Positions 7,864 to 17,554 of a stretch of DNA of 64,000 nt are shown here, piece after piece. A program made the position numbers and the translations under genes. The notes below the pieces were generated by a model. That model ran no database searches. It worked only from the letters and a program-made list of their open reading frames with translations, and had not been told where the DNA came from. Each line of letters opens with the position of its first letter. Position 1 is the stretch's first letter. Origin of the DNA: JBCCQL01 sp039414355 (GTDB lineage: Bacteria > Planctomycetota > Planctomycetia > Pirellulales > Lacipirellulaceae); contig JBCDJN010000014.1 of assembly GCA_039414355.1 (NCBI GenBank), forward strand, positions 3,274 to 67,273. Reading direction: 5' to 3'.

Positions 7864-10800
7864 GTGAAGTTCCAGGGATTTCAGCGTACGCGGGGTGCGA
7901 ACTCGCGCAACCACTTGCACCTGGAGCGACTTGAGTCGCGGGTGCTGCTCGCGAGCGACACCTTCAACTTCAGCAGCCCCGCCTTCTCCAATGGGCCACT
8001 CGACGGCCAGCTTGCATGGGCTGCCGAGTCGACGTGGCAAGTTGATACCGCGGCCGACGGCGGCGGTGGGGCCGTCTCGACGAACGAGAACGCCGAGATC
8101 GCCACGTACACCCAGCCGATCGTCCTTGCGCAGGGCCAGACGGTTACTTCAACCATCGACTTGCAGTTCGGCGGCGGGCCCTACGCAACGCCAAGCGAGT
8201 TCAGCTATCTGTTCCTCGCGGGGCTGAAAGCCTCGCCAAGCGCGGCCCGCGTCGGCACCGGCGACACGGCAGCCGACGCCAACATTCAGATCATTAGCGG
8301 CGCTAACAGCTACCGGCTGCTGGACAACTTCAGCACAATCCCTGGCGCCGCCAACATCACTGCGGACCCGCTCAATGCCGACGACCGGCTGCGGTTTGAG
8401 TACACGCTCACGCTGGGCGCCGACGCCGCGAGCACGAGCTACAACGTTCGCCTGCGGAATCTGACGGACGGAACCGATACCGGCATCGGTACGGTGAGCG
8501 GCGTGGACGCCACGATCTACAACGCGCTAACCGTCAGCGGCGCTTACGCGTTCTTCCAACGCATGAGCCCGGGCAGCGGCGGCACGAACCTGACCGACCT
8601 GCAAGTCCACGCCATCACCGTCGACTACCCGGAACTCACCAACCCCATCGCCAACGCGGGCCCGGACCGTGTCCTGGTCCTTCCCGGCAACAGCGTAACG
8701 CTCGACGGCTCGGCGACCGACAACGGTTTCATTGCCTCTTACGCCTGGACCCAGATCAACGGGCCAACCAGCGCCACGCTGGCCGGCGCCGACACCGAGG
8801 ACCTAACGGCCAGCGGTCTCGTGCAAGGCGTCTACGAGTTCCAACTGCTGGTCACTGACAACGAAGGAAACACCGCCACCGATACGGCAACGGTGGAAGT
8901 GAATGCCGGCACGACGGGCGCCTACATCGAGCAGGGCGGTTTGGTCGTCATGGAGGTGGAGAACACCTCGTCGGATCTCGGACTGTGGAACCAAGAGACT
9001 TCCTACGCCAATTTCACCGGCAACGGTTACCTGCAGTTTACCGGCAACGGCACGGCGAGCGGCCCACCGAACTCGCCGCTGGAGTATCGTTTCCGGATCA
9101 ATCAACCGGGGCTGTATTACCTGCACCTGCGAGCCGCCCGGGACACCACCAACGGTCAGCCGAGCGATCACAGCAACGACGCGTGGGTGCGCATCGAAGG
9201 CGACTACAACGCGGGCCCCGGCCCCTACAGCACCCACGGCGACAACGCCTCGCTGAGCACCCTCCAAAGCAACACCAAGTTCTTCGGCGGCGCGGCGAAC
9301 AGCTTCTCTTGGAACTCCGGCAACCGCTTGGACTTGGGCGGCCACAACAACAAACGGGTGGCCGTCTACGACTTCAAAGCCGGCGAAGAATACACGCTCG
9401 TTATGTCCGGGCGGTCGAAGTTCTTCAGCGTTGACCGCATCGTCCTCCGGCACGCGAGCGTTAGCAACTCGGTCGCTCAAAGCGTTAACACCCCGGAGTC
9501 TCCCCGGGCCGGCGCGGCGATCGGCGGCGAACTCCAGCAGTGGCATAAGGTCACGCTCGATTTCAACGGTCCCAACACCAGCGAGACCGACGCAAACAAT
9601 CCGTTCCTCAACTACCGGATGGACGTCACGTTTACCGGCCCCAGCGGGCAGACGTTCGTCGTGCCGGGCTTCTACGCCGCCGACGGTAACGCCGGCTCCA
9701 CGGGCGCCACGTCGGGCAACGTTTGGCGCGTGCACTTCTCACCGAACGAGGTCGGTCAGTGGTCTTACTCCGCGTCGTTCCGCAGCGGGACGAACGTGGC
9801 GGTGAACGACAACCCACTCGCCGGCGTCAGTGCGGGGTTCTTCGACGGCGCCGCCGGAACTTTTGACGTCGCGGCGAGCGACAAGTCCGGCGACGACTTC
9901 CGCGCCGCGGAGCATGGCCTCATCAAGAACCGCGGCGACCACTACCTCACTTTCGCTAGCGGCGATGTGTTCCTGAAGGGCGGACCGAACATCCCGGAGA
10001 ACCTCTTCGGCTACACCGGCTTCGATAACACGCCCTCCGCCGGGCACGACTTCGACCAGCACGTCCAGGACTGGACCCCGGGCGATCCCGATTGGGACGA
10101 CGACGACCCGGACAGCGTGGCCGACGACGGCCGCGGCATCATCGGCGCGCTCAACTACATCGCCGAGGAAGGGGGCAACTCCATTTACTTCCTGCCGATG
10201 AACATCGGCGGTGACGGCCAGGACACTTTCCCCACCATCGCGCCGCAGAACAAGACGCAGTACGACGTCAGCAAGCTGGACCAGTGGGGCATCGCCATGG
10301 ACCACGCCACCAGCCTGGGGATTCTCCTCCACTTTGTGCTCGCCGAGACCGAATCCGCGAACGAGAACTACCACGACAACGGCACGCTCGGGACGCAGCG
10401 CAAACTCTACTACCGCGAGTTGGTCGCCCGCTTCGGCCACAACATTGGGGTGGAGTTCAACATCGGCGAGGAGAACGACTACGGCGCCGCCAAGCACCAG
10501 CAGTTCGCCGCGCACCTCAAGTCGATCGACCCCTACGACCACCCGGTCACCACCCACACCCGCAGCAACCAGTACAGCCAGTTCTACGACCCGCTGCTGG
10601 GCAACGGTGACTTTGACATCACCAGCTTCCAGGGCAACTCTAGCCGTTTGGCGATGGCCAACCTGATTGCCGAATGGCGGACCGACTCCGCCAACGCCGG
10701 CGTGCCGTGGGCGATCAGCTACGACGAGCCGCAGAAGATTGAGAACGACAAGAACGACATCAACAACGGCTACGGGCACGGCCGCCGCGACAAGATGTGG

Positions 10801-12504
10801 CCGCTGTACATCTCCGGCGGCGCGGGCTTTGAGTGGTACGTGCAGCAGGACGGCGCCGGCCACAGCTTCGACCAAGAGATCGACGACTTCCGGCTGATGG
10901 ACGTCGCCCTCAACTGGACCGGATACGCCCGCGACTTCTTCGAGCAGCTCCCGCTCTTGGACATGGCGCCCGACCACGCGCTGGGCGGGTCTGGCGCCGG
11001 CGCCAACACCTACGTACTCGCCAAGCCCGGCGACACCTACGCGCTGTACAACGACCGCAACGGCTCGAACTGGACGCTCGATCTCACCGGCCAGCCGGGC
11101 GAGTACGAAGTCTTTTGGTTCGACCCCCGCAACGGCGGCGGGCTGCAGGCCGGCTCGGTGACAAGCGTCAGCGGCGGCGGCACGGTCTCGCTAGGCTCGG
11201 CGCCCAACAGCACAGGGCAGGACTGGGCGGCGCTCGTGCGGATCGACGGCGACCCGGCCAACCAAGCCCCCACGGTCAACGCCGGCGCGGGCGCCACCAT
11301 CACCTGGCCCACCAGCAGCGTGAACCTCGACGCCACGGTCACCGACGACGGCATGCCCAACCCGCCGGGCGCCCTCGTCACCACGTGGACGGCGGAATCC
11401 GGCCCCGGCAACGTGACCTTCGGCGACGCCGCCTCGGTGGACACGTCCGCCACCTTCGACGCGCCGGGCGTCTATACCCTGCGACTGACGGCGGACGACT
11501 CCAGCAAGCAGTCGTTCGACGAAGTGGTGATCACCGTCGACCCCAACCCCGGCAACAAGGCGACGCTCATCTTTGCGCCGACCGACGACGCCTACATCGA
11601 GAACAGCACGGCGTTCAACAACACGAGCCTGAGGGTCGAAGACGCCTCGCGAACGAGAACTTCGTACCTGAAGTTCGACGTCGCGGGCCTGGCCGATCGG
11701 ACCGTAACCGGCGCGACGCTGCGGCTACAAGTCGCCGGCGACGCGGGCAACGGGCCGATCAGCGCTTGGCTCGGCGACGACAACGGTTGGACCGAAACCG
11801 GCCTCTCAACCAGCAACGCCCCAAGCCCGGCGGCCGCTCAGCCACTGGATACGCTGAGCGGCACGCACAGCCTGGGCGCGGTGCTCGAGTTCGACGTGAG
11901 TGCCAGCGTTGCCGATGACGGCGCGCACACGTTCATCGTAGACATATCCGGCGGCAACGATGTGTGGTTCAGCTCGAAGGAGGGCGTGGCCCCGCCGGAG
12001 CTAGTCTTGGAAGTGCTCAACCTGCCGGGCGACTACAACGGCGACACCGTTGTCGACGTCGCCGACTACGCTGTCTGGCGAGCGAACTTCGGCGCCACCG
12101 GGCCGAACTCGGCCGACGGCAACAGCGACGGCGTGGTCGACACCGCCGACTTCACCATCTGGCGAGACAACCTCAGCCTCGCGGCGAACGCGGCGCCGGC
12201 AGCCGCAGAGACGCAAGACCCGCCACCGGCGACGTCGGCGCCACGCGTCGCCCCGGTGGCCTTCCCGCCGCTGGCAACCTCGGCAGCGTCCCGGGACACG
12301 GCCTTCGCGTCGCCGCTCGTCGAGACCGATGCGTCAGGCGTTGACGATGACGAAGCGTTGCTGCTCTTGTCAGGCGAACCAATTGTCGCCGACGAAGAAG
12401 CGGAGCCATCGCCCGATTCGCACGCGGTGGACGAAGCCCTATCCGAAGAAGACGACGAGCCCGAAGGCAACGCGCTGGCGGAGACGATCGCCTCGCTGCT
12501 CTAG
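7864..12504 (+). CDS. Large modular secreted glycoside-hydrolase-like protein (DUF5060, PKD, DNRLRE and dockerin-like modules)
   Basis: 1546 residues from a GTG preceded by GGAGG. The N-terminus carries the planctomycete export motif HLERLESRVLLAS. Modules in order: a beta-rich domain (about 33-255); a PKD-like domain (263-350, ANAGPDRVLVLPGNSVTLDG); a carbohydrate-binding-like domain (353-540); DUF5060 (557-650, QWHKVTLDFNGP); a TIM-barrel hydrolase-like region (about 685-1060) with acidic candidates in EFNIGEEND and SYDEPQ; a C-terminal domain of the collagen-binding-like type (YEVFWFDPRNGG); a second PKD-like domain (1136-1225); a DNRLRE domain (1232-1385); and a dockerin-like pair of calcium loops (about 1389-1440). 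An acidic low-complexity tail replaces the usual PEP-CTERM. DUF5060 with this barrel occurs in polysaccharide-degrading enzymes. The substrate is not determinable, but an extracellular glycan-degrading role is well supported. Confidence 0.85.
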   Translation: MKFQGFQRTRGANSRNHLHLERLESRVLLASDTFNFSSPAFSNGPLDGQLAWAAESTWQVDTAADGGGGAVSTNENAEIATYTQPIVLAQGQTVTSTIDLQFGGGPYATPSEFSYLFLAGLKASPSAARVGTGDTAADANIQIISGANSYRLLDNFSTIPGAANITADPLNADDRLRFEYTLTLGADAASTSYNVRLRNLTDGTDTGIGTVSGVDATIYNALTVSGAYAFFQRMSPGSGGTNLTDLQVHAITVDYPELTNPIANAGPDRVLVLPGNSVTLDGSATDNGFIASYAWTQINGPTSATLAGADTEDLTASGLVQGVYEFQLLVTDNEGNTATDTATVEVNAGTTGAYIEQGGLVVMEVENTSSDLGLWNQETSYANFTGNGYLQFTGNGTASGPPNSPLEYRFRINQPGLYYLHLRAARDTTNGQPSDHSNDAWVRIEGDYNAGPGPYSTHGDNASLSTLQSNTKFFGGAANSFSWNSGNRLDLGGHNNKRVAVYDFKAGEEYTLVMSGRSKFFSVDRIVLRHASVSNSVAQSVNTPESPRAGAAIGGELQQWHKVTLDFNGPNTSETDANNPFLNYRMDVTFTGPSGQTFVVPGFYAADGNAGSTGATSGNVWRVHFSPNEVGQWSYSASFRSGTNVAVNDNPLAGVSAGFFDGAAGTFDVAASDKSGDDFRAAEHGLIKNRGDHYLTFASGDVFLKGGPNIPENLFGYTGFDNTPSAGHDFDQHVQDWTPGDPDWDDDDPDSVADDGRGIIGALNYIAEEGGNSIYFLPMNIGGDGQDTFPTIAPQNKTQYDVSKLDQWGIAMDHATSLGILLHFVLAETESANENYHDNGTLGTQRKLYYRELVARFGHNIGVEFNIGEENDYGAAKHQQFAAHLKSIDPYDHPVTTHTRSNQYSQFYDPLLGNGDFDITSFQGNSSRLAMANLIAEWRTDSANAGVPWAISYDEPQKIENDKNDINNGYGHGRRDKMWPLYISGGAGFEWYVQQDGAGHSFDQEIDDFRLMDVALNWTGYARDFFEQLPLLDMAPDHALGGSGAGANTYVLAKPGDTYALYNDRNGSNWTLDLTGQPGEYEVFWFDPRNGGGLQAGSVTSVSGGGTVSLGSAPNSTGQDWAALVRIDGDPANQAPTVNAGAGATITWPTSSVNLDATVTDDGMPNPPGALVTTWTAESGPGNVTFGDAASVDTSATFDAPGVYTLRLTADDSSKQSFDEVVITVDPNPGNKATLIFAPTDDAYIENSTAFNNTSLRVEDASRTRTSYLKFDVAGLADRTVTGATLRLQVAGDAGNGPISAWLGDDNGWTETGLSTSNAPSPAAAQPLDTLSGTHSLGAVLEFDVSASVADDGAHTFIVDISGGNDVWFSSKEGVAPPELVLEVLNLPGDYNGDTVVDVADYAVWRANFGATGPNSADGNSDGVVDTADFTIWRDNLSLAANAAPAAAETQDPPPATSAPRVAPVAFPPLATSAASRDTAFASPLVETDASGVDDDEALLLLSGEPIVADEEAEPSPDSHAVDEALSEEDDEPEGNALAETIASLL

Positions 12505-12834
12505 TCCAGCCATCGCTGTGGCAATCCCTCGTCCGATCCGCTTCGACCGACGAGCGCTCTCGCCGGCCAAACGCCTCAAGTCTCCGAGTCCGTCGCCGGT
12601 CGCCCGACTCTCGTAGTCCCCGTCGCGAGGAGCGCGTGCTGGAGTCCGCCGCGTTGACGGCAGCTCCCACGCCGGCAAAGCAATCTAACATCAGCCTAGC
12701 AAAATGATGCGGCGAGGCGTTAAATTGTGTACAGTGTAATGAATCGGCTCATCTAAACCACGGCGCCCGCGGGCACGTAGACCGTCGCCGGAACCAGCCA
12801 ACTCCGCCAGAGATCCAAGGCAGAATAGCTCCAC
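12505..12834. other. Intergenic region with AT-rich patch, candidate promoter zone
   Basis: No gene is supported in these 330 bases. The only notable stretch is an AT-rich patch around 12695-12745 containing a TGTACA palindrome (12728-12733) followed by GTGTAATG. It stands out from the GC-rich surroundings and could be the promoter or operator area of the GH2 gene; this is a guess. Confidence 0.35.
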
Positions 12835-15411
12835 ATGACCGTCGAGACGCGACCCAGAGCGACCCTCGCCGCCATGAGAAACCGCCTCGCGCAGGCGCTC
12901 TCGCTGCTGGCGATCGCGCTCGGAGCCGCCGCTTCGCCAGCGATCGAGGTGGTTGACTCCGCGCGCTTCAACACAAGCTCCGCTCCGGATGGCTGGCAGG
13001 CGCCGGCGTTCGACGACTCCGGCTGGCAAGAAGTCACCGGCGGGGTCGGCACGCCCGGCACGCCCAACGCCCGCATCGGCGCCCTGTGGAACACAAGCCG
13101 CGTCTGGCTCCGCAAACGCTACACGCTGGACGCCGCGCCGGCGGACCTGCGGCTCTACCTTCATCACGACGAAGACGCGCGGGTCTTCCTCAACGGACAA
13201 CTGATCGCCGAGGTGACCGGGTACAGCACCAACTACAAGCTGATCCAACTCGGCGAGGAATCCCGGAGAGCGGCGAAGGTGGGCGAGAACACGCTCGCCG
13301 TCTTCTGCCGGCAGACCGACGGCGGGCAGTACCTGGACGTCCACCTGGTGGAGGGCCCCACGCCGCCGACGCTGCCCAGGCTCAAACGGAAACCGTTCAC
13401 GAGCGACCTCATCACCAAGTGGGGCGAAGGGGTCACCGCCGACAACGCGTGGACCGAGTACCCCCGGCCGCAGCTTCAGCGTGAGCAGTGGACCAACCTG
13501 AACGGGCACTGGGACTACGCGGTCACCGCGGCCACGCGGCAGCAGCCGCCCGCGGACTGGGACGGCCAGATCCTGGTGCCGTTCTGCCTGGAGAGCAAAC
13601 TCGGCGGCGTCTCCAAGGTGCTGGAAGACGATCAGGCGTTGTGGTACCGCCGCATCATCACCGGCATGCCGGCGGCGGGCATGATCCGCTGCCTCAACTT
13701 CGAGGCGGTTGACTACCGCTGCCAGGCCTTCGTAAACGGCCAATTCGTCGGCGAGCACCAAGGCGGCAACACGCCGTTCTCGTTCGATGTCACCTCGGCA
13801 CTGGGCGAAGGCAAGAACGAACTGATTGTCCGCGTCGAAGACGACACCGAGAAGTTCCAGCTCCGCGGCAAGCAGACGCTGACCCCCCGCGGCGTTTGGT
13901 ACACGCAGGTGTCCGGCATCTGGCAGACGGTATGGCTGGAGGACGTCCCCGACGCACACCTGTCCGACATCAAGATCGCAACCGACGCCGCGGCGGGCGC
14001 CATCACCCTGCAGCCGATCACCGCTGGGCGAGGCCGGTTCACCGTGTCGGTCAAGGACGGCGAGAAGGTCGTCGCCCGCGGCGAGTCAACCGGCGGAGCG
14101 ATCTCGCTAACCATCCCGGATGCCAAGCTCTGGTCGCCCGACTCGCCGCACCTGTACGGCATCGAAGCCACGTTCGCCGCGGCGGGTGGCCGGGCGGACC
14201 GCGTCACCTCGTACGCCGGCATCCGCACCGTCGGTCGCGAGCGAGACGCCGACGGCCACTTGCGGTTCACGCTCAACGGCGAGCCGGTCTTCCACTGGGG
14301 ACCGCTGGACCAGGGCTGGTGGCCCGAAGGGCTGCTCACCCCGCCCGCGGACGAGGCGCTCACCTTCGAGATCGAGTGGCTCAAGGCGGCCGGCTTCAAC
14401 ATGATCCGCAAGCACATCAAGGTGGAGCCGCGGCGTTACTACTACCACTGCGATCGGCTCGGGATGATGGTCTGGCAAGACCACGTGAGCGGCGGACCCG
14501 ACCCTGCCTGGAGCCGCCTCAAGCCGGGCCCAAAGCGTGGCACGTGGCCCGACGCCGAGCACAAGCAGTTCATGCGTGAGCTCGAGGCCATGGTCGGCGC
14601 GCTTGAGAACCACCCTTCAATCGTGGTCTGGGTGCCGTTCAATGAGGCGTGGGGCCAGCACAGCAGCACGGAGGTCGGCCGGTGGATGGTGGAGCGCGAC
14701 CCGAGCCGGCTGGTCAACATCGCCAGCGGCGGCAACTTCTGGCCGGTTGGCCACATCGTCGACGCCCACAAGTACCCCCACCCGGACTTCCCTTTTGAGC
14801 AGGGCGAGGGCGGGCGGTTCGATGACTACATCAAAGTGGTCGGCGAGTTCGGCGGCCACGGCTACCCCGTCCGCGGCCACCTGTGGGACCCAGCCCGCCG
14901 CAACTGGGGCTACGGTGGCCTGCCGGCGAACGACGCCGAGTACGCCGAGCGTTACAAGACTTCCATCGCCAAGCTAAACGAGCTGCGGCTCCGCGGCATC
15001 GCGGGTGGCGTCTACACGCAGACCACCGACGTGGAAGGCGAGATCAACGGCCTGATGACCTACGATCGCAAGGTGATCAAGCTGCCCGCCGAGGAGTTGT
15101 CGGAACTAAGCCGCGTGCTCTTCCAGGACCAACCGGTCGAAGCGAACACCGCGACGTCGGCGACGAAGAAGAAGCGCGCCGAAGACGTCCTCGGCTTCGA
15201 CGACCCGCGGACCTCCTTCGACGCGGTTCCAACCGACGGCAGGCCGAGCCAGGTGATGCCGCGGGAGGAGTCCCGCGACGGGCTTGAGAGCCAACACCGC
15301 ACGCCATTCGTCAAGCCTTGCTGGATCCTCGACCCTGGCGCGACGCTCGGGACCAATGACGTTTATTGCCTCACCAGCGGCGTGGCTCGTCCGCCTGGCT
15401 TATCGAACTAA
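12835..15411 (+). CDS. Secreted glycoside hydrolase family 2 protein
   Basis: 858 residues. A typical signal peptide starts at the internal Met 14 (MRNRLAQALSLLAIALGAAA), so the true start may be 12874; neither site has a strong ribosome-binding site. Domains: an extra galactose-binding-like domain (about 45-155, with LRLYLHHDEDARVFLNGQ), the GH2 sugar-binding domain (about 200-360), an immunoglobulin-like linker domain (about 370-470), and the TIM barrel (about 470-760). The acid/base is Glu604 in FNEAWGQ and the likely nucleophile is Glu671 in VGEFGG, the expected GH2 spacing. The closing motif GGVYTQTTDVEGEINGLMTYDRKV is typical of planctomycete beta-galactosidase/beta-glucuronidase-like members. 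The last 80 or so residues are not recognisable GH2 sequence. It probably works outside the cytoplasm on oligosaccharides released by its neighbours; sugar specificity is unknown. Confidence 0.9.
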   Translation: MTVETRPRATLAAMRNRLAQALSLLAIALGAAASPAIEVVDSARFNTSSAPDGWQAPAFDDSGWQEVTGGVGTPGTPNARIGALWNTSRVWLRKRYTLDAAPADLRLYLHHDEDARVFLNGQLIAEVTGYSTNYKLIQLGEESRRAAKVGENTLAVFCRQTDGGQYLDVHLVEGPTPPTLPRLKRKPFTSDLITKWGEGVTADNAWTEYPRPQLQREQWTNLNGHWDYAVTAATRQQPPADWDGQILVPFCLESKLGGVSKVLEDDQALWYRRIITGMPAAGMIRCLNFEAVDYRCQAFVNGQFVGEHQGGNTPFSFDVTSALGEGKNELIVRVEDDTEKFQLRGKQTLTPRGVWYTQVSGIWQTVWLEDVPDAHLSDIKIATDAAAGAITLQPITAGRGRFTVSVKDGEKVVARGESTGGAISLTIPDAKLWSPDSPHLYGIEATFAAAGGRADRVTSYAGIRTVGRERDADGHLRFTLNGEPVFHWGPLDQGWWPEGLLTPPADEALTFEIEWLKAAGFNMIRKHIKVEPRRYYYHCDRLGMMVWQDHVSGGPDPAWSRLKPGPKRGTWPDAEHKQFMRELEAMVGALENHPSIVVWVPFNEAWGQHSSTEVGRWMVERDPSRLVNIASGGNFWPVGHIVDAHKYPHPDFPFEQGEGGRFDDYIKVVGEFGGHGYPVRGHLWDPARRNWGYGGLPANDAEYAERYKTSIAKLNELRLRGIAGGVYTQTTDVEGEINGLMTYDRKVIKLPAEELSELSRVLFQDQPVEANTATSATKKKRAEDVLGFDDPRTSFDAVPTDGRPSQVMPREESRDGLESQHRTPFVKPCWILDPGATLGTNDVYCLTSGVARPPGLSN

Positions 15412-15486
15412 CGAAACATGAAGACGGCAGTCGCTGGCGTCCACGCCGGTGGCGATGACTCTCCTCTCGAAACAACGGAACCCGCG

Positions 15487-16404
15487 ATGAACCTGCGATC
15501 CCTCACTCCAGTGGCGCTGGCCGGGGCGTTGGTCCTGGGTGGCGCGCCGTCCGACAGCGAACCTGTCGGCGCGGTCTGTCACGCCGAGATTATTTGGTGG
15601 TTCGACTTCAACGGCTCGGACGACGTGGTCCCGGACAACATCCTCAACCGCATCACCGAGGCGATGGACAGCGCGGTGTCGCTGTACAACGCCTACGCCG
15701 ACTACAGCTGGTCAGAGTACTCGAACGACCCGCGCGGGCTGCGGGTGATCTATCAATCGAGCATCGCCACGGCCAACGCCGGATACCGCGGGCGGGTGGC
15801 GTTTGGCGGGAAGATCAACGACTGGACCGCAATGCACGAGATGGCCCACGTCTTCGGCGTCGGCACGCGGAATCCCCAGTGGAACAACAACCGAGACGGC
15901 AACGTCTGGACCGGTCAGGCGGCCATCGCGGAGCTGGCGCTGATCGACGGGCCTGGCTCGCGGGTCAACGCGGACAGGATCCACTTCTGGCCCTACGGCC
16001 TGAACACCTCCGACGGCGACCGCCACGCCCACGTCCGCATGGTGGGCGCCTTGCGTGAAGACATGGGGCTGTCGAATCGCACCTACCGATTCGACACCTC
16101 CGACTTCAACCGCAACGGCAGGCTCGACGAGGGCGACCTGGACGTCTTCATCAGCAACTGGCTCACGACCGGCAACGGGGTAGGCAACGACACTTTCTCC
16201 CGTGGCGACCGCAACCTTGACGGCAGCGTCGACCTGGACGATTGGCCGATGATACGCATGGATTTTTTGGCGGCAAACCAGGGCGCGCTCCTGAAGGGTC
16301 TCGTCACCGACGCATCGGTTCCCGAGCCCTCGGCGACGGCCGCGTGCTGCGTCACGCTGCTGGCCTGCGCGTCGCGTCGCAGGCGAAACCCGGCGTTTTC
16401 GTAA
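15487..16404 (+). CDS. Secreted metzincin-like metalloprotease candidate with dockerin-like and PEP-CTERM modules
   Basis: 305 residues from the ATG at 15487. It begins with a signal peptide (MNLRSLTPVALAGALVLGG); the frame extends upstream to 15418 but without coding character. The core carries AMHEMAHVFGVGT, an HExxHxxGxGT zinc site close to the metzincin consensus HExxHxxGxxH but with Thr in the position of the third His. Nearby Trp/Asn/Gly-rich sequence (NPQWNNNRDGNVWTG) may shape the site. After it come two calcium-loop-like repeats (FNRNGRLDEGDLDVF and DRNLDGSVDLDDW) and a PEP-CTERM tail (VPEPS, hydrophobic stretch, RRRR). It is likely secreted and anchored or sorted by the exosortase route. 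Its place beside glycoside hydrolases and hydroxyproline catabolism suggests that it cuts glycoprotein. Protease activity is inferred from the motif only. Confidence 0.75.
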   Translation: MNLRSLTPVALAGALVLGGAPSDSEPVGAVCHAEIIWWFDFNGSDDVVPDNILNRITEAMDSAVSLYNAYADYSWSEYSNDPRGLRVIYQSSIATANAGYRGRVAFGGKINDWTAMHEMAHVFGVGTRNPQWNNNRDGNVWTGQAAIAELALIDGPGSRVNADRIHFWPYGLNTSDGDRHAHVRMVGALREDMGLSNRTYRFDTSDFNRNGRLDEGDLDVFISNWLTTGNGVGNDTFSRGDRNLDGSVDLDDWPMIRMDFLAANQGALLKGLVTDASVPEPSATAACCVTLLACASRRRRNPAFS

Positions 16405-16650
16405 CCCGGATCTTTACATTGGCTACGATGCGCACCTGCGTCGCGGGCCACCGATCGCCTCGGCCTAAGCTCATTGGTCGAGCGACTAACTAGTCTTGGG
16501 TTGACGCAAACCAAGTGCTGACGCACTTTATCACTCAAGCGCGACCGGCCGCTTGTTGGCCGATGGCGCTTGCGGTGGGCGTTGGCCCGGGTGTAACGCC
16601 CGCGTCCTGCGGCTTGTGTCTTGTGTCTTGTAGGCTGTTCTGGCGATGGG

Positions 16651-17538
16651 ATGAAAGTATCAGACTACATCACGGAAGACCTCCGTGGCTTGGTTGAGAC
16701 GGGGCAGCCATTGCCTTACTCGCTCACGCTGACGGCCATCGCGGAGCACTACAACGTAAGCCTCACCCCCGTGCGCCACGCCACGGCGCGGCTCATCGAC
16801 TGCGGCGTCCTTCGCAAGACCGACCGCGGACGGCTGGAAGTGGCGATCGAGCCGCTCAAGAACGGCGCCAAGCCGCCCGAAGGCCGGCCGCTGCAGCTTG
16901 TTGATATCGAAGACCGCGTCCGCACCGACCTGATCGCGATGAGCCTGCGGGGGCACTCGGGCTTTGTCCGCGAAGAATGGTCGGCGGAGAAGTACGGCAT
17001 CGGCCGCACCGCGTTGCGACCCATCCTCAGCAGGCTCGCCGGCGCCGGGCTCATTGAGAAAGCGCCGCGCCGCGGCTGGCGGATCCACCCCTTCAACGCC
17101 GCCGACCTAGCCGACTTCATCGAGGTGCGTGAGCTGCTCGAGCTCCGCGCCCTGCGGCTCGCCCGCCGTCGCCTGGACCCCGCCATCCTCACCGGCTACC
17201 TCGAGCGCAACCAGCAGGCCGCGCGCGACGGAACTCTGTCGCTAGACAACGACCTCCACCGCTACTGGGTTGACCTGTCCGGCAACCGCTACATCCGCGA
17301 GTTCTTCCTGCGTGACGCGGTTTACTACCGCACCGTCTTCGACTTCGCCACGCCCGAAGCCCGACTAGTCTCGGAGATGGCCGAGCAGCATTGCGCCGTG
17401 CTCAAGGCGTTGCTCGCGAAGGACTGGACCGGGGCAGCCAAGCAGCTCGGCATCCACATCCGCGCCCAGCAGTCGATCGTCGAAACGCTCGTCTCGAAGC
17501 TGCAAGCGAGCGACGATCCGGTCTCCGAGTCGGCTTGA
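16651..17538 (+). CDS. GntR/FCD-family regulator with two winged-helix domains
   Basis: 295 residues from the ATG at 16651; a TTG ten codons upstream (16621) is an alternative. The first winged helix covers about residues 5-60 (LTLTAIAEHYNVSLTPVRHA, then RLIDCGVLRKTDRGRLEV). A second follows at about 95-150 (EWSAEKYGIGRTALRPILSR, then LAGAGLIEKAPRRGWRIHPF). An all-helical FCD ligand domain (about 155-280) has the usual start VRELLELRALRLA. FCD regulators bind small organic acids or sugar acids; one wing-helix is normal and two are unusual. The gene is convergent with the six-gene minus run that begins with hydroxyproline catabolism, so it is a reasonable candidate regulator of that run, by context only. 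Confidence 0.85.
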   Translation: MKVSDYITEDLRGLVETGQPLPYSLTLTAIAEHYNVSLTPVRHATARLIDCGVLRKTDRGRLEVAIEPLKNGAKPPEGRPLQLVDIEDRVRTDLIAMSLRGHSGFVREEWSAEKYGIGRTALRPILSRLAGAGLIEKAPRRGWRIHPFNAADLADFIEVRELLELRALRLARRRLDPAILTGYLERNQQAARDGTLSLDNDLHRYWVDLSGNRYIREFFLRDAVYYRTVFDFATPEARLVSEMAEQHCAVLKALLAKDWTGAAKQLGIHIRAQQSIVETLVSKLQASDDPVSESA

Positions 17539-17554
17539 GCCCGCTAGCGGCTCA
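17536..17554. terminator. Near-palindrome between convergent genes
   Basis: TGAGCC and GGCTCA arms flank CGCTAGC, and the element spans the stop codons of both convergent genes, which lie only 13 bases apart. It can form a hairpin on either transcript but has no T-run, so bidirectional termination is tentative. Confidence 0.3.
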
